Part shown: one piece after another, positions 1-11,026 of the stretch
Position numbering within the stretch: the stretch's first letter is position 1
How the letters are laid out: every line of letters begins with the position of its first letter
From: Siderastrea siderea
Taxonomy: Eukaryota > Cnidaria > Anthozoa > Scleractinia > Rhizangiidae
Assembly: GCA_964030785.1 (NCBI GenBank)
Contig: OZ034968.1
Location: 56,346,899-56,410,898 of the forward strand
DNA: 64,000 bases
Reading direction: 5' to 3'
Program-made: the position numbers and the translations under genes
Notes under the pieces: model-generated
Databases searched by the model: none
Told to the model about the DNA's origin: nothing
The model's input: the letters and a program-made list of their open reading frames with translations, nothing else

Positions 1-2003
1 ATACCTATTCACGTCTGTCTGATCACGTACAAATTTTGGACTTGCAGCAGCGTTTAAAACCTTGTGTAGAATAGAAGCTTTTTCTTCAATCTCTTTTCCT
101 GCCATGCCCCAAGAGAAATTTAGCATCAGTTCTTTTGAAGGTGTCCTCAAACAAGAAGGTGATTTCGCCGAACAAAGCGTCTTGGCTTCACTGCTTATCA
201 CATTGCACATCTGCTCTTCTATACCCTCTCTGAGCTTTGGGGAAGACAGCATTGCGGCGACTATGGATTTGAGATCACTTCCTCTTGCAAGTGCTTTTCC
301 CAACTTAGTTAGCTCTTCTGGCAGTTCTCTCGATTTTTTCCCGCTTGAGTAGTCGACAGTTACCTATTTAAAACAAACAATATCCTAAGCTTCATTTTGA
401 AATACCTTATTGTATCAAAGTTAACAATATAAACATTTTTCTAATTTCGACGAGAAGGGAAGCTTTTCTTCTCCTACCGACTGGCTTGCTACATGTTTTG
501 ACTGATTCTTTTTTAATATTATTTCCTCCTAAACTGTTCTCAACAGTTTGTTCACAAGATACATCGAAGCACCACTGTTAGACACAGGCTTTTCAACACA
601 ACAGCCGTCAACTGAAAGAATTCGGCTATATTTCAACCACCGACAGAAAAGAAATAGGATTGCGCGCGTCGAAATTTTATCTTTGAATAACAGTTTTTCG
701 AAGAAAGACGAACGTATTCAGCTTTATAAACGCAGTTATGAGGTCGTTGGATTCTCTTCTTAAGCATTCTAAAAATAGGGCCAAGGGCGAAAGAAAAGTG
801 TCAGGTAAACGGTCCTCTTAAATTGCTATTTTGAAGACGAATTAAAGGCGGAACTGACTTCTGGCATTGTTTCCTAGGCGGTCCGCATTATGTTTGTTTT
901 GGTTTTGCTTTTTTCCCAACTACTATAGGTATATTAATCTGGCAATTGCACAGTATTTTTTAGGGATAATAACAACAGAAGGAATTCACTTCCAAAGTAC
1001 AAATCTGTATAGGCATAACTTATTTAATTTTATGATTAACTTTTTACACGTTTGGAGAAAAAACCCGTTGAGTTTTTATAGCAATATTCGCGTAATTGAT
1101 ACTCTCTTTTTTTAGGAGACAAAGCACTTCTGTTGAAGTTTTAAAAAGGATATGAATAGATGAATAATTGAAGGAAATCTTTTGCTCACTTGAACATCTC
1201 ATTTAGGGCAATACCAGCGACTCACGTTCAGATTCAATTTCGTCTCCCACAAATTTCTTTCAAGGCTTAAAGAAAACGAGATGACCGGACTTTTTAAAGA
1301 AAAGGTTTATATCCATTGCTCAACAAGAGTATTTTTTTCTTGTCGAAGTTTTCATTATTTAAGCACTGAAACTAACCTGAACAGTAACGCTGTCGTCGTT
1401 GGCATTATTTAACTCTTCTGTAGGACTAAGCTCATAAAGCAGCTTATGGCAAAATAAAAATCCAGGAGAAAGCGTCTTTGCCACGGACGATAAAGGCCAA
1501 GGTCCTAGCAGCCGCTGAACTGTAGGGTGTGGCGATGGTTGTGGTGTTTTTGCTTCTTTATCTTCAACATTGGTAATCTTTTCACAGCTTCCAACAGCGA
1601 GACCAAAATTTAAACTTCTAGCAACACATCCGTCAGATAAACCTGCTCGAGACTGTCTCTTCGGGTCGGGCGATTGGTGAGGAGTAACATCGGAAGGCAG
1701 GCAGCGTTTCGTACGTTGTTGTGCTCCTTCAAATCGTTTTAACATTGAATTCCTGAGTGTTTCAATATTGGCTTTAAGTCTGAAAAACTTCTCAAGGTCC
1801 CTATAACAAGGGGTTTCGCAGACGTATCGATGAGAGTTGATTTTTAACAAGTCACTCGTCACTGGCAACAGTTGACAAACTTTTTCCAACAATTCGTTCT
1901 GCGCTAATGAACGCCGTTTTCGGGAATTGGCTTCTTCCCTTCCACAGAGAAAACAACCGTCTTTCTCTTGAAATTTCACACTTTTAGGAGGCGTTTCAGG
2001 CAT
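1..2003 (-). CDS. 5' part of a ZAD-like / DUF6589-like protein gene (two exons, continues beyond the window)
   Basis: Exon 1 runs 2003 to 1377 (209 codons, starting MPETPP) and exon 2 runs 363 to the window edge. The donor is CAG/GTTAGT and the acceptor TTTAAATAG; the intron is phase 0 and joins Q209 to VTVDYSSG. The N-terminus has a CxxC (FLCGRE) and, about 50 residues on, HRYVCETPC followed by a short helix, a pattern like a ZAD-type zinc-binding domain. Residues about 100-170 are low complexity (Ser, Pro, Lys). Exon 2 is helical and ends with FSWGMAGKEIEEKASILHKV, which resembles the segment before the DUF6589 domain of large, transposon-related proteins in corals and anemones. I see no stop or frameshift. 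The coding structure is well supported; the family name is from recall. A host gene and a young autonomous element both remain possible because the C-terminal domain lies outside the window. Confidence 0.6.
364..1376 (-). other. Phase-0 intron of the DUF6589-like gene
   Basis: About 1 kb of AT-rich sequence between the two exons. Open frames at 548-763 and 867-1115 on the plus strand have no recognisable domain and look incidental. No repeat was identified. Confidence 0.55.
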
Positions 2004-2089
2004 ACTTTTTGCATTTCGCTTTTTTCAAGAAACAGATAAAATTTATGCAAATGACGTGTGCATTGTCTGCATAATTATTAAAATTGTAA

Positions 2090-2097
2090 TGACGTCA
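2090..2097. promoter_or_regulatory. Perfect CRE (TGACGTCA) upstream of the DUF6589-like gene
   Basis: The palindrome TGACGTCA lies 87 bp upstream of the start codon at 2003, where a core promoter would be expected. This octamer is the binding site of CREB/ATF bZIP factors. Activity is inferred from sequence and position only; the same octamer also occurs inside the foldback element (near 5232 and 7000). Confidence 0.35.
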
Positions 2098-2970
2098 CGG
2101 ACAAGCAACCAAACCCGTGCGCCCAGCCGTGAAAGTGGCGAGAATCGCGGGCGCATCGAGACACTAACGGCTGGAGACTGAGCCTAATGTTCCACGAGCT
2201 AAGTTAAAAGTCGTTCTATCTCTTGTTCCAGATGAGTGCCTTAACATCAGATGTCACTGCTGTGTAACAAAGGAAGTAGTACCACAGAAAGGAGAGGGGT
2301 ACACAATTGTTAATAACGTTATTTAACCTTTTTTGCCTGCTTTAAGAGAAATAGGTAATACAAGTTTTTGTAGTGTTTCTGTAGTGTTGGTTAAAAATGC
2401 AGAGAAACATTTATCCGATGTATCTGTCATTTAGATAGTAATTACCTTTTCGAGATACGTACTTATTACTTGTGCGACCTTTACAATGTAAAAGTAGTTG
2501 TATGCATAGTATTGTGTAGTTGTGCTAGTAGTACTGTGTAGTACTGTAGAAGTGTTGGCAGTTTTTCTCTTATTTCGTAGAAGAAATAAGCAGAGAATTC
2601 ATAGCCTTATAATATATCCATTTATTCCAATTTAACATATCAAAAACAGTACATATCACCTGTTCCTGCTCTAAATAAGGATTTTTTTGTAGGCTTTCTG
2701 TAACTTTGGCAAAGGTCAAAAGGATGAAAACAATAGCACAGTTTTTCATTTTAACTCATAATTGTTAGTCATCGGTTCTTAACTACCTAGTAAGTAGTAC
2801 TGAAAATTCTGCAAAGGCAGATTTTCTGTGTAAACCTTCAAAGTAGGAATATATTAACTCGTTGTATCCATTAAACTCGCATTTATCCTTTTGAAAACGT
2901 ATTTATCCCTAATGTCGCTTTAAAACAATATGAAAAATTTAGAGGGTTTTGTATAAGTTTGGTAAGTTTC
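2098..2970. other. Intergenic, nothing recognised
   Basis: AT-rich sequence upstream of the DUF6589-like gene. It contains a short degenerate GTAGT-rich stretch at about 2505-2560 and no convincing coding signal. Confidence 0.4.
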
Positions 2971-2971
2971 A

Positions 2972-3510
2972 TTACCGTACCCAAATTGTGAATGAGCCAA
3001 TCAGAAGCCTTGTTTACTGTCATGATTTTCTACGATATCAAGTCACTGACCTGATATCCTACGATATCATGGACAGTTTGTGAAACTCGCATTTTTTTTG
3101 CAGACTTTAGAGGCGAAAATTACAACAGAAATACAACGAAACGTAAACCTATTGCATTCGTTAAACGAGAAAGTAATCTGTTTAACGGTAAGAGAGGAAA
3201 AAAAATACAATTTCGCGCCAAAATTGGAAGCGGCTACACTGGCGGGCGCTAGCGTGAACTTTACGGACAGCGCTGAAACTTTTTTGGTTTCAAAATGGAG
3301 CCGGATTTTCCAAATTTCTTTCTTAACTTGGACTTCCAAGATTCGGAAAATGAAACTCCAAGCAAAAGAATTAAAAAAATGGCAGATGAGGAGTTGGAGA
3401 AGAGTATTGACGACCAGAAAAGTGTAAATACGTGTCTCTCCACAACGCCTGACTGATCACGGTAACTGAAAAAAAGGCCGGGTTTTAGGACGAATTTGGG
3501 TACGGTAAAT
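2972..3510. mobile_element. 540-bp segment bounded by 16-bp inverted repeats
   Basis: TTACCGTACCCAAATT near 2972-2988 recurs inverted as AATTTGGGTACGGTAA near 3493-3509. The enclosed sequence carries the short Crypton-like reading frame at 3295-3456. It may be a small non-autonomous DNA element or a captured 5' exon. No target duplication is obvious. Confidence 0.45.
3295..3456 (+). pseudogene. N-terminal fragment of a Crypton/DUF3504-like tyrosine-recombinase protein
   Basis: A 53-codon frame starts MEPDFPNFF, continues through a Ser/Thr-rich linker to KRIKKMADEELEKSIDDQKS, and stops soon after. The phrase MADEELEK...KS.NT is the conserved opening helix of the abundant cnidarian ZMYM/QRICH1-type proteins derived from Crypton tyrosine recombinases. 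In those the helix is followed by several hundred residues of recombinase fold, which are absent here. It therefore looks like a truncated 5' piece inside the inverted-repeat segment, not a functional gene. Identification rests on recall of the motif. Confidence 0.4.
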
Positions 3511-3672
3511 ACCTAATCGCACCTTTTTTGGTACGCTTCGGCAGCATATCAAGCTCGTTTGGTCTCACCATGGGTATTTTGGCTCGACTGCGTCTCGCCA
3601 AAATACGAGCCATCTCTCGACCAAACTCGCCTGATATGCCGCCGAAGCGTACCAAAAAGGTACGATTAGGTA
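3510..3672. repeat. Hairpin MITE (163 bp)
   Basis: The left arm, TACCTAATCGCACC then GGTACGCTTCGGC, is mirrored by GCCGAAGCGTACC then GGTACGATTAGGTA on the right, with a loop near 3570-3600. An open frame across it is a by-product. It abuts the right inverted repeat of the 2972-3510 segment. Confidence 0.7.
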
Positions 3673-5081
3673 TAAAAAGCAGGATTAATAAACATATCTT
3701 GTATGTATTGACTCTGTTGACGAATTTTAATGTCTACCGACAAAGCTCGTTACCTTTGCTGACATGTAAAGCGGGTATTTTGCCCACCCATGTGCCGATT
3801 TGGAAGGTACGACATTTTTTCCGTTTACAATCAACCCAAAATAATTTACAGCACTTTGGCATAACATTTTATTTCGGGAACGGTGTAAATTCTCTCACAT
3901 AGCAAACGTTATTGACTTTCGCCTCAAGTTACTTGCTGGGCATGCAAGGGATAGACACTGTTGGCGTAAAGTTTCTCGGATCTATTATCGTCTTCGTCGC
4001 CTTTATCTTGTCCAAAACCCACTGTTCACTAAAACAAGAGCAATTCGATCCTTTGGTGAGAACCAAACACAGGCCGAAAAAGGAATATTCAACTTCCTGC
4101 TAACGTTTGTGGCGGCTTTAGTTCTTCAGGTCTTCCTATAACTAGAGCCTAAAGGTCACTAGGTGACAGTTCACAGGGACAGGTCTCTGTGCAAAACTTC
4201 TTCGTCTGCACTGCTTAAGAGACATGTCGTCGATTCAAGGCGCTTGTTATGTGTACACAAAAGGATTTTTAGTAGGGACTGCATTTTTTTGGAAAGGTTT
4301 CCTGGGAACTAATATCAAATCCTCCGTGGCGATGGTCGCTTGATTACGAGATGCATAAATATGCTGAAAAAAAAGAAAAAAAAGAAGAACGGTGGACACG
4401 CCAGTGGCTGTGCATGCTTTCTTCTGGGCGTCTTTGTTCTCAAATGTGTTTGTTATCCTATAGGAGATAATTTTCTTCACAAAATTTGTTCAGTATTTTC
4501 GATTTCCTGGTGATTACGGTCAATGTAAGTTTGATCTCGATTCTCTGCAACCTTGTACGTTCCTTGGCCGCCATTTTGAAAGACGACTGACTGAAGGATT
4601 CTCCTGCGCTACCTGATGATGTACGAATTCGAAATCACTTTTCTGTGGACTGCTGGGGAGAGGGGACAAAATTCTGTCGAATTCTTTTTTCCCCATTAAA
4701 TTGGGCCTGTCACACGGATCAAATTCTGTCTTGACCACGCGCCGGCGATGTCCTTGCGACCAGTGTCGCCTACAGTGACATGACCTTGCATTAATGGCAA
4801 GTTGTGGCGTTTTTATTTTTTTAATCCCTCTGCTGAGTCAGCGTATTTTTTGTAGTTCAACGTTTCCCTCACACACCTCTTGTTCAAACACAAACGTGAA
4901 CGTCACTTGACAACAGCAAGACTTAAACAGTTCTTCAGCGATTGGTAATAGCTTGTACTGAATGTAAAGAGAATTGTGTGGGATTCGCAGCAGTATTAAA
5001 AACAAGAAGAAAATGAATAGTTTTATTCCATATCATATGCATGAATGAACAATGTGTTTAATACACGTTACTGAACTCTTT
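3673..5081. other. Intergenic, nothing recognised
   Basis: Short open frames (3912-4103, 4247-4480, 4520-4738) show no domain, no splice logic and no similarity I recognise. Confidence 0.4.
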
Positions 5082-5085
5082 TTAA

Positions 5086-7170
5086 GGTGGCTCGATCGGG
5101 TTTTTGAGCGACGATACCTCTCAACTTTGAGCAACTAGCGTACCACAGTGAACAACCCAATAGAAAATCGATCGTTACTGCTGACCTAGAGAAAGATGAA
5201 AGTTTTAAATGAGGTAAGTTTCATCGAATTCGGAGTTACCATAGCAACGTAATGACGTCATCCCCCATTTTACATGAGAGCCGATTACATGTCACCAAGA
5301 GATAATTCTGGAAAGCGCTCGACTGGATCTTCGACCTGACATATTTGTATTCACGTCTCCAAAATTTGAAGAATTTCTATGAAAGAGTTTTCGAGAAATT
5401 TTCGGGTGAAGTTTTAGGGTGTTAAAAAACAACAAAAACAAAATAATTTTGATCTGTTATTGAAAAGTATGCCCACAAAGGCTTGATGAAATAACATTTT
5501 GGTTTTAAATGAATGTTATATCGTCTAATTACTTTGTGTGAAAATTTCGGGGAAATCGTGCCGTTTGATTTTTAGAAACGTTGGTTTGAATATGAACTTG
5601 TTTAGTGTGCTACTGGGCTTTTTTATCAAAAATTTACACTACACTTATTAAAATGGTTATGAATTAAAAAGCGGTGGATGAATTTTTTTATATCTTTGTC
5701 CTCAAGGAGAATAATCAATATTCAATACAATCCCAGCGTTTCAAATTCATTGAAACGTTATAAAGCTGTCAAATTTGAGCCAAAACTCAGGAAAATATTG
5801 GACTGATTTTCACGCCAGTGGCTTGTTGCTCTCATTATGCATCTCCATTGTTTTAAATCGGCGTGCAATTGTAAATTTCACTACATCATGAATTCATATA
5901 ACGCTTGATTGCTTTCCGAAGATGTTCCGAAAACGTGCTGAGACTGGGATAAGATTGTGGGAGACCCACGTCTACTGACCTGTTTAAATTTTTCGTTGAC
6001 TCCTTGCCATAAGAATCTGGAACACTGACTGAGCACAGCAGCTTTCCGTTTGCGCTCTCTGCTAACCGAAGCTTGCGCTTTCTGCTAACCTTGAGGTTTG
6101 CACTCACTGCTGTCAGCCTGTCCATTGTTATTGTAATGCTAACCTGGTACATTAGCACGTTTTTCGGAACATCTTCGGAAAGCAATCAAGCGTTATATGA
6201 ATTCATGATGTACTGAAGTTTACAATTGCACGCCTATTCGAAACAATGGAGATGCATAATAAGAGCAACAAGCCACTGGCGTAAAATTCAGTCCAATAAT
6301 TTCCTGAGTTTAGGCTTAAGATTGATAGCCTTACAACGTTTCAATGAGTTTGTGACTCGGGGATTGTATTGATTATTGATTATTCTCCTTGAAAGCAAAG
6401 TTTTAAAAAAATTCATCTACCGCTTTTTAATTCATAATCATTTTAATAAGTGTAGGGTCGATTTTTGATAAAAAAGCCGCGTAACACACTTAACCAGTTC
6501 ATATTCAAGCCAACGTTTCTAAAAATCAAATGGAACGATTTCCCCGAAATTTTCACACAAAGTAATTAGATGACATAACATTCATTTAAAATCAAAATGT
6601 TGTTTCATCAAGTCGCTGTGGACATACTTTTCAATAGCAGTTCAAAATTATTTTGTTTTTGTTGTTTTTTAACACCTTTAACTTCACCTGAACATTTCTC
6701 GAAAACTCTCTCATAGAAATTCTTCAAATTTTGTAGACGTGAAGACAAATATGTCAGGTCGAAGATCCAGTTGAGCGCTTCCCAGAATAGCCCTTTTCAC
6801 AGTTACCTTTTCTCATTTGCATTACAATGTTTTTGAACGTGGATGCGAGGCAATTTCGGGCAATTTTGCAGTTTCTGCCCGAAATTGCCTCACATCCATG
6901 TTCAAATACATTATAATGCAAATGAGAAAAGTTAACTGTGAAAAGGGCTATTATCTCTTGGTGACAAGTAATTAGCTCTCATGTAAAATGGGGGATGACG
7001 TCATTACGTTGCTATGGTAACTCCGATTTCGATGAAACGTACCTCATGCAAAACTTTCATCTTTTTCTAGGTCAGCAGTAACGATCGATTTTCTATTGGG
7101 TTGTTCACTGTGGTACACTAGTTGCTTAAAGTTGAGAGGTATCGTCACTCAAAAACTCGATCGAGCCACC
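5086..7170. mobile_element. 2.1-kb foldback element with near-kilobase inverted arms and TTAA flanks
   Basis: The left arm (5086-5939) is repeated inverted, nearly base for base, as the right arm (6155-7170). The tips read GGTGGCTCGATC. Both tips are flanked by TTAA (5082-5085 and 7171-7174), matching the target duplication of piggyBac- and Kolobok-type elements. The right arm is longer because it carries a separate hairpin insertion at 6790-6948. The 215-bp centre (5940-6154) is not palindromic and contains a short internal duplication (GCTTTCTGCTAACC-like). There is no transposase, so it is non-autonomous. RNA from either strand could form a very long duplex. Confidence 0.85.
6790..6948. 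mobile_element. 159-bp hairpin MITE nested in the foldback right arm
   Basis: GCCCTTTTCACAGTTA at the left and its complement TAACTGTGAAAAGGGC at the right enclose a near-perfect palindrome centred on about 6872. TA lies on both sides (6788-6789 and 6949-6950), consistent with a Tc1/mariner-type TA duplication. The matching site in the left arm (near 5300) lacks the insertion, so it arrived after the foldback formed. Confidence 0.8.
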
Positions 7171-7172
7171 TT

Positions 7173-7320
7173 AAGGTTGGTTTTCACTAGTGAAAGTCAA
7201 AAATCGGAGTCGCAAGCGGAGTCATAAGCTCGACGGAATCGGAGTCGGAAGAATCATTAGTGAGGGGATAACGTTTACATTTTCTTCCGCGACTTCGAGT
7301 CAAGGTTTTCCAACTCTGAA
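7173..7320. repeat. Fragment of the 'CGGAGTCGG' MITE family
   Basis: Begins AAGGTTGGTTTTCACTAG, then runs through CGGAGTCG, GCGGAGTCATAAGCTCG and CGGAATCGGAGTCGG. This matches 9257-9330 closely and fades after about 7310. It sits directly against the foldback's right TTAA. Confidence 0.6.
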
Positions 7321-8029
7321 ATATCTCTGAATCAGGGCCCGTTTACAATGCAATATCAATGGAGCCTGGGAAGGAGATGGGACCCACAAACCTGGTGTAG
7401 ATCTAGGATTTAGAGAAAGGGGGTTCAAGCAAACGCCAGGCGAAGGTTGGAGTATCTAGGGGGGGGGGGATGCTTCTCCGGGAAATTTTGAAAGTTTAGT
7501 TCTCGGAAATGCGATTTCCAGCATTCGGAGGAGCGTATGAAAGAGTTTTTATTGCTGTAAATTCAACCCACTTTTTGCGCTAGCTAGCTATATATATGTT
7601 GACTTCTACATTAAAAAATTCTTTCAACAATCTGTAACGGATAACGTTACTTGTGTCAGCCATAGGAACATAGGAACGTCTTGCAGTTGGATATTTTTTG
7701 GCCCACTGTATGTGTGGCAAGAGTTTAGTTTAACATGAATTAACACGACATAAGTTTAACATGAATTTTTTCATTGTAAAAATCTGCTAGCATCTTTTTT
7801 ACAATCACTCAACTCTCCCTCCCCCTGATGTCAAGTGGTCTGTCCAGTGGAACACGTTCTTGTTTCATACGTGACATGACGTTTTGATATTAGTTGATGG
7901 TAGTAGCACTTTAAAACAATCGAATGCGGATGAAAGACGCACAAATCATGAGAAAGGCGCCGGGAAGACTTTTTGTCGGGGAAAACAAAATGCCCTAAAA
8001 TAGCTATCCTGTTTAAGGCAACACCCTCC
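7321..8029. other. Intergenic, nothing recognised
   Basis: Contains a G-run at about 7460-7470 and a short TA-rich tract near 7590. No gene signal. Confidence 0.35.
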
Positions 8030-8335
8030 ATTTCAGAACCCTGTTTAGGACAATTTACGCAATGCACACTCTCTTGCTTTAAATAATTTGAGAGTGTATA
8101 AAAGACCGGCAAACGTCTCCGGATCTAGGGTTGCTTAATACTGTACAAGACATATTTTACGACGACAATCGTGCAACCATAGTTGATACCCTGTTTAGTA
8201 AAAGTTCAGACCCTGTTTAGGTCAGACTAGCGTAAAATATATACCCTGTTCAGAGCAGAAAGGCCAAAAACCATACCCTGTCTAGCGGCACGTCCCCTTA
8301 TAGGCCATATAAAGAAGTACCCCCCCTGGCTTGAC
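8030..8335. repeat. Degenerate repeat with recurrent 'ACCCTGTTTAG'
   Basis: ACCCTGTTTAG or a close variant recurs at least five times over 300 bp, ending CCTTATAGGCCATATAAAG then ACCCCCCCTGG. Diverged relatives occur at 58540-58690 and, more weakly and inverted, at 54490-54960. The element class is unknown. Confidence 0.5.
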
Positions 8336-8349
8336 TGCAGAACAATAGT

Positions 8350-8622
8350 TGCACGACTTCATTTCAGACCGAGTTCCAAGGAGGTAGTTCAGTGGAAATT
8401 GATAAGTTTTCATTTACAATAGCACGATGTTTGAAATCAAGTCGTGCCGAACTCGAACTGGATGCGATCGTTTTGGTTAGAGAAGACAGTAACAACTTCG
8501 TTCCCAGGGCCTTATCTCTTCATCTTCAGACAGGAAGTTTAATTAAGTACAAACACAGAGTACAATCAAGCTAGCACAATTTTCTTATCTTAGACTCTCT
8601 GCGTTATAAAATACACCGTAAG
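8350..8622 (+). repeat. Dispersed repeat, copy 1 (partner at 61146-61628)
   Basis: Shares several blocks in the same order with the partner copy: GCACGACTT.ATTTCAGACC, AAGTCGTGCC, a CTTCGTTCCCA-type end, CAGACAGGAAGTT.AATTAAG, and GCGTTATAAA. AGCACGACTT and AAGTCGTGC form an internal inverted pair. An incidental frame crosses it at 8392-8574. Confidence 0.65.
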
Positions 8623-8827
8623 TTTTAGAAAACACTCCTTTAAATCCTTTTTCAGAATGTACTGGGATTTTTCATATAAACAGTACGGGCTGAAAAACGG
8701 GGTCTATATGCCCATACCCCTCCCTCCTGCTGGAGGAACCTGAACCTCAAATAAGGAGGTGTCTGTAATAAAAAGCTGTCCACGTTTGAGGCTGAAAAAG
8801 CTCACTCGTCACACTGTTCTTAACCTG

Positions 8828-8952
8828 CAATTAGGCCGAATTTTAGCATCGCTCTTATATTCTCCTACGTCGGTCGCTCGCTAAAATTGGCTTTTCCCGC
8901 CTGAATGTTTCACCGAGCGATCGAAATGGCAACAGCCTGATGGCAGGTTACA
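8828..8952. repeat. Hairpin MITE with AACCTG...CAGGTT ends
   Basis: TTAACCTGCAATTAGGCC at the left is mirrored by CCTGATGGCAGGTTA at the right, with GCTAAAATTGG facing CCGAATTTTAGC inside. A smaller relative lies at 59689-59757. Confidence 0.6.
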
Positions 8953-9247
8953 CTATTCTTCACAACATTGGCTTTGCACACGTAACTTCTTAAACGAAAA
9001 TGAAGGTTTGAACGTTTGGGATAGAAGTTCGTTGACAATGGACATTGAATGAAAACCTAAGCGTTTAGCTCAGGTCAAGTGATAACGTAGCCGCAACGTT
9101 TAATTGGCGGGAACGAAGATCGCCGAGAGTTTTATTACTGTCGCTATCGTTCGACTGATCAAACTCGGGCACTCCTAAAGAGTTAGAACACTCGCTATCT
9201 CCTTTCGTAAGGACGTAATTTTTTGATCCAGAATTAATCTGACCACG

Positions 9248-9635
9248 ATTCCCAATTAGTGAAAATCAAAAATCGGAGTCGTAAGCGGAGTCATAAGCTC
9301 GACGGAATCGGAGTCGGAAGAATCAGAAAGTTTACATCTTCTTCCGACTCCGCTTACGATTCCGTCGCTTACGATCTAGTGAAAACCAGATTGTCGGAGT
9401 CGGAAGCAGAAGCGGAAGGATAGACAAATCACAGCGCTCGTTCCCACGCTTCGTGATTGGTTTAGTTCTTCCGCTTCTGCTTTCGACTCCGACAACCTAG
9501 TTTTCACTAGATCGTAAGCGACGGATTCGTGCATGTCGTAAGCTGAATCGGAACGTTGTTTTCACTAGATCAAAACGCTCTGCGCCTCTGATTACGACTC
9601 CGACTCCGACTCCGTCGCTAGTGAAAACCAGCCTT
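9248..9635. mobile_element. 'CGGAGTCGG' MITE with a nested second copy
   Basis: Starts near AATTAGTGAAAATCAAAAATC and ends CGCTAGTGAAAACCAGCCTT. The interior is rich in CGGAGTCG/CGACTCCG pairs. A complete palindrome at about 9359-9533 with ends CTAGTGAAAACC / GGTTTTCACTAG, itself flanked by inverted CGTCGCTTACGAT, looks like a second family member inside the first. Confidence 0.65.
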
Positions 9636-10382
9636 CAAAGAGGGCGATTAAGGTACACTGAATTTTTTTCGTATGTACATTATGCTACAAGGCTTAGAGT
9701 TTAAATAAATACGTTGTCAGTTTTGAAAATTTGTAATGACTCCTGAAGAGTAAGTTACTATGGACTTGCTTTCGTAGTGGGTTACATCTCTTTGTAGTGG
9801 GGGAACGTTAACTCCGCAAAAAACAAACCTAGTGAAAACAAACCTATTTTAGAGAGTAAGAAAAAAAAACAACCCTATTTTAAATCCATAATTCAGCAAA
9901 CAAAAGCCTCCCACACCATTTCAGCTCTCTTGCCTCAATTCAATGTCCACTGACAGTTCTCACGGACAATTGATAAGATAAAGGTGCCGAAACAACGACA
10001 TGGCGTCGAAAGCTTGTCATAGTAAGTTTAGTTTAGGTGGACCCACGTTGTTTAAGGCAAGAAAGGCTATTCAAGATAGACACCAACTATTGGATGAACC
10101 TCATGGGAAAAACGTGTCCTAAAATTTGAAGTGAGACACATTCTTAACCCCAGAGCTATTCTCTTTTGCGCATGACCGAAGGGGAGTGAGGAGCCTTCGC
10201 TTCATGGACAGTCAAGATAAGACCGAAGGCTTTGCGGTGTAAAATGGGTGAGCGATAAATATTCTGTTGCCAAAACGTTTGCATGGCTAGTTAAACGAAC
10301 ACATGGAAGTTTGAATTTTTTTTCTTAGTATTTCACTCCAGTCTCCAGATAACGGAGTGATTGTACTACCAAAATGCCCTTT
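9636..10382. other. Intergenic, nothing recognised
   Basis: No coding signal or named repeat was seen. Confidence 0.35.
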
Positions 10383-10386
10383 TTAA

Positions 10387-10785
10387 GGACGGTGCTTCCC
10401 AATACAGAGGTATTTTTGCAAGGGTTATGACTACAGGGGAAAAGTAGATCTTAGCAAGAGTTATTGGAATCTAAAAAGAAAAATGTGGGTAAACAAGCAT
10501 TTTTCAGAGATAACTAAGCAACCATAATTTTTCAAAAAAGCTCTAAAATACAAAGAGCGTATGGTAATTTCTTTCCAAATTTAAGCTCCATTATCTCAAT
10601 TATATGCGTGGTTACCCCCAATTTTTGGTGTCTAGTCCTTGCTAAGATCTGCTTTTTTCACATCGTCTTAAGCCGCGCAAAAATTCCTTTGTATTAGTGG
10701 GCAAATTCCTTAAGAAACCCAAACATCTCGGAACGGACTCGAGATGCGCAAAACGTATGCGCAATAACAAAAGGAAGCACCGTCC
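10387..10785. mobile_element. 399-bp non-autonomous DNA element with TTAA flanks
   Basis: GGACGGTGCTTCC at the left and GGAAGCACCGTCC at the right are exact inverted ends, each bounded by TTAA (10383-10386 and 10786-10789). Inner blocks such as AGATCTTAGCAAG and CTTGCTAAGATCT are also inverted. This is a piggyBac/Kolobok-type pattern without coding sequence. Confidence 0.75.
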
Positions 10786-11026
10786 TTAAAGGTGAAGTAT
10801 GGGTGGTAAAAAGAGACCTTTTTTGTGGTACGATGGGTCCTGTCCATTTTGATTCTGAATTGGGGGCTGATTTCGATTAGGAATTTTACAGGTCCAAGAA
10901 ACTACATATTTGCCAATAACTCCATTTGATGATCAGAGTTCTTTCAACTTCACAATTGGAGTTAAGTTATTTTGAGTTAAACTGAAGCTCATATCAAGTC
11001 ACAGTGAGCTATAAGTTATTGTTTAA

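Noticed and set aside
3080..3427. 115-codon plus-strand frame
   Set aside because: The recognisable Crypton-like start lies in a different frame (3295-3456); this frame has no domain.
5886..6185. 99-codon minus-strand frame at the foldback centre
   Set aside because: It spans the inverted repeat junction, has no domain, and its ends are mirror copies of the same sequence.
9248..9635. CRISPR-like direct repeats
   Set aside because: CGGAGTCGG units are inverted and unevenly spaced within a MITE in eukaryotic DNA; no spacer regularity.
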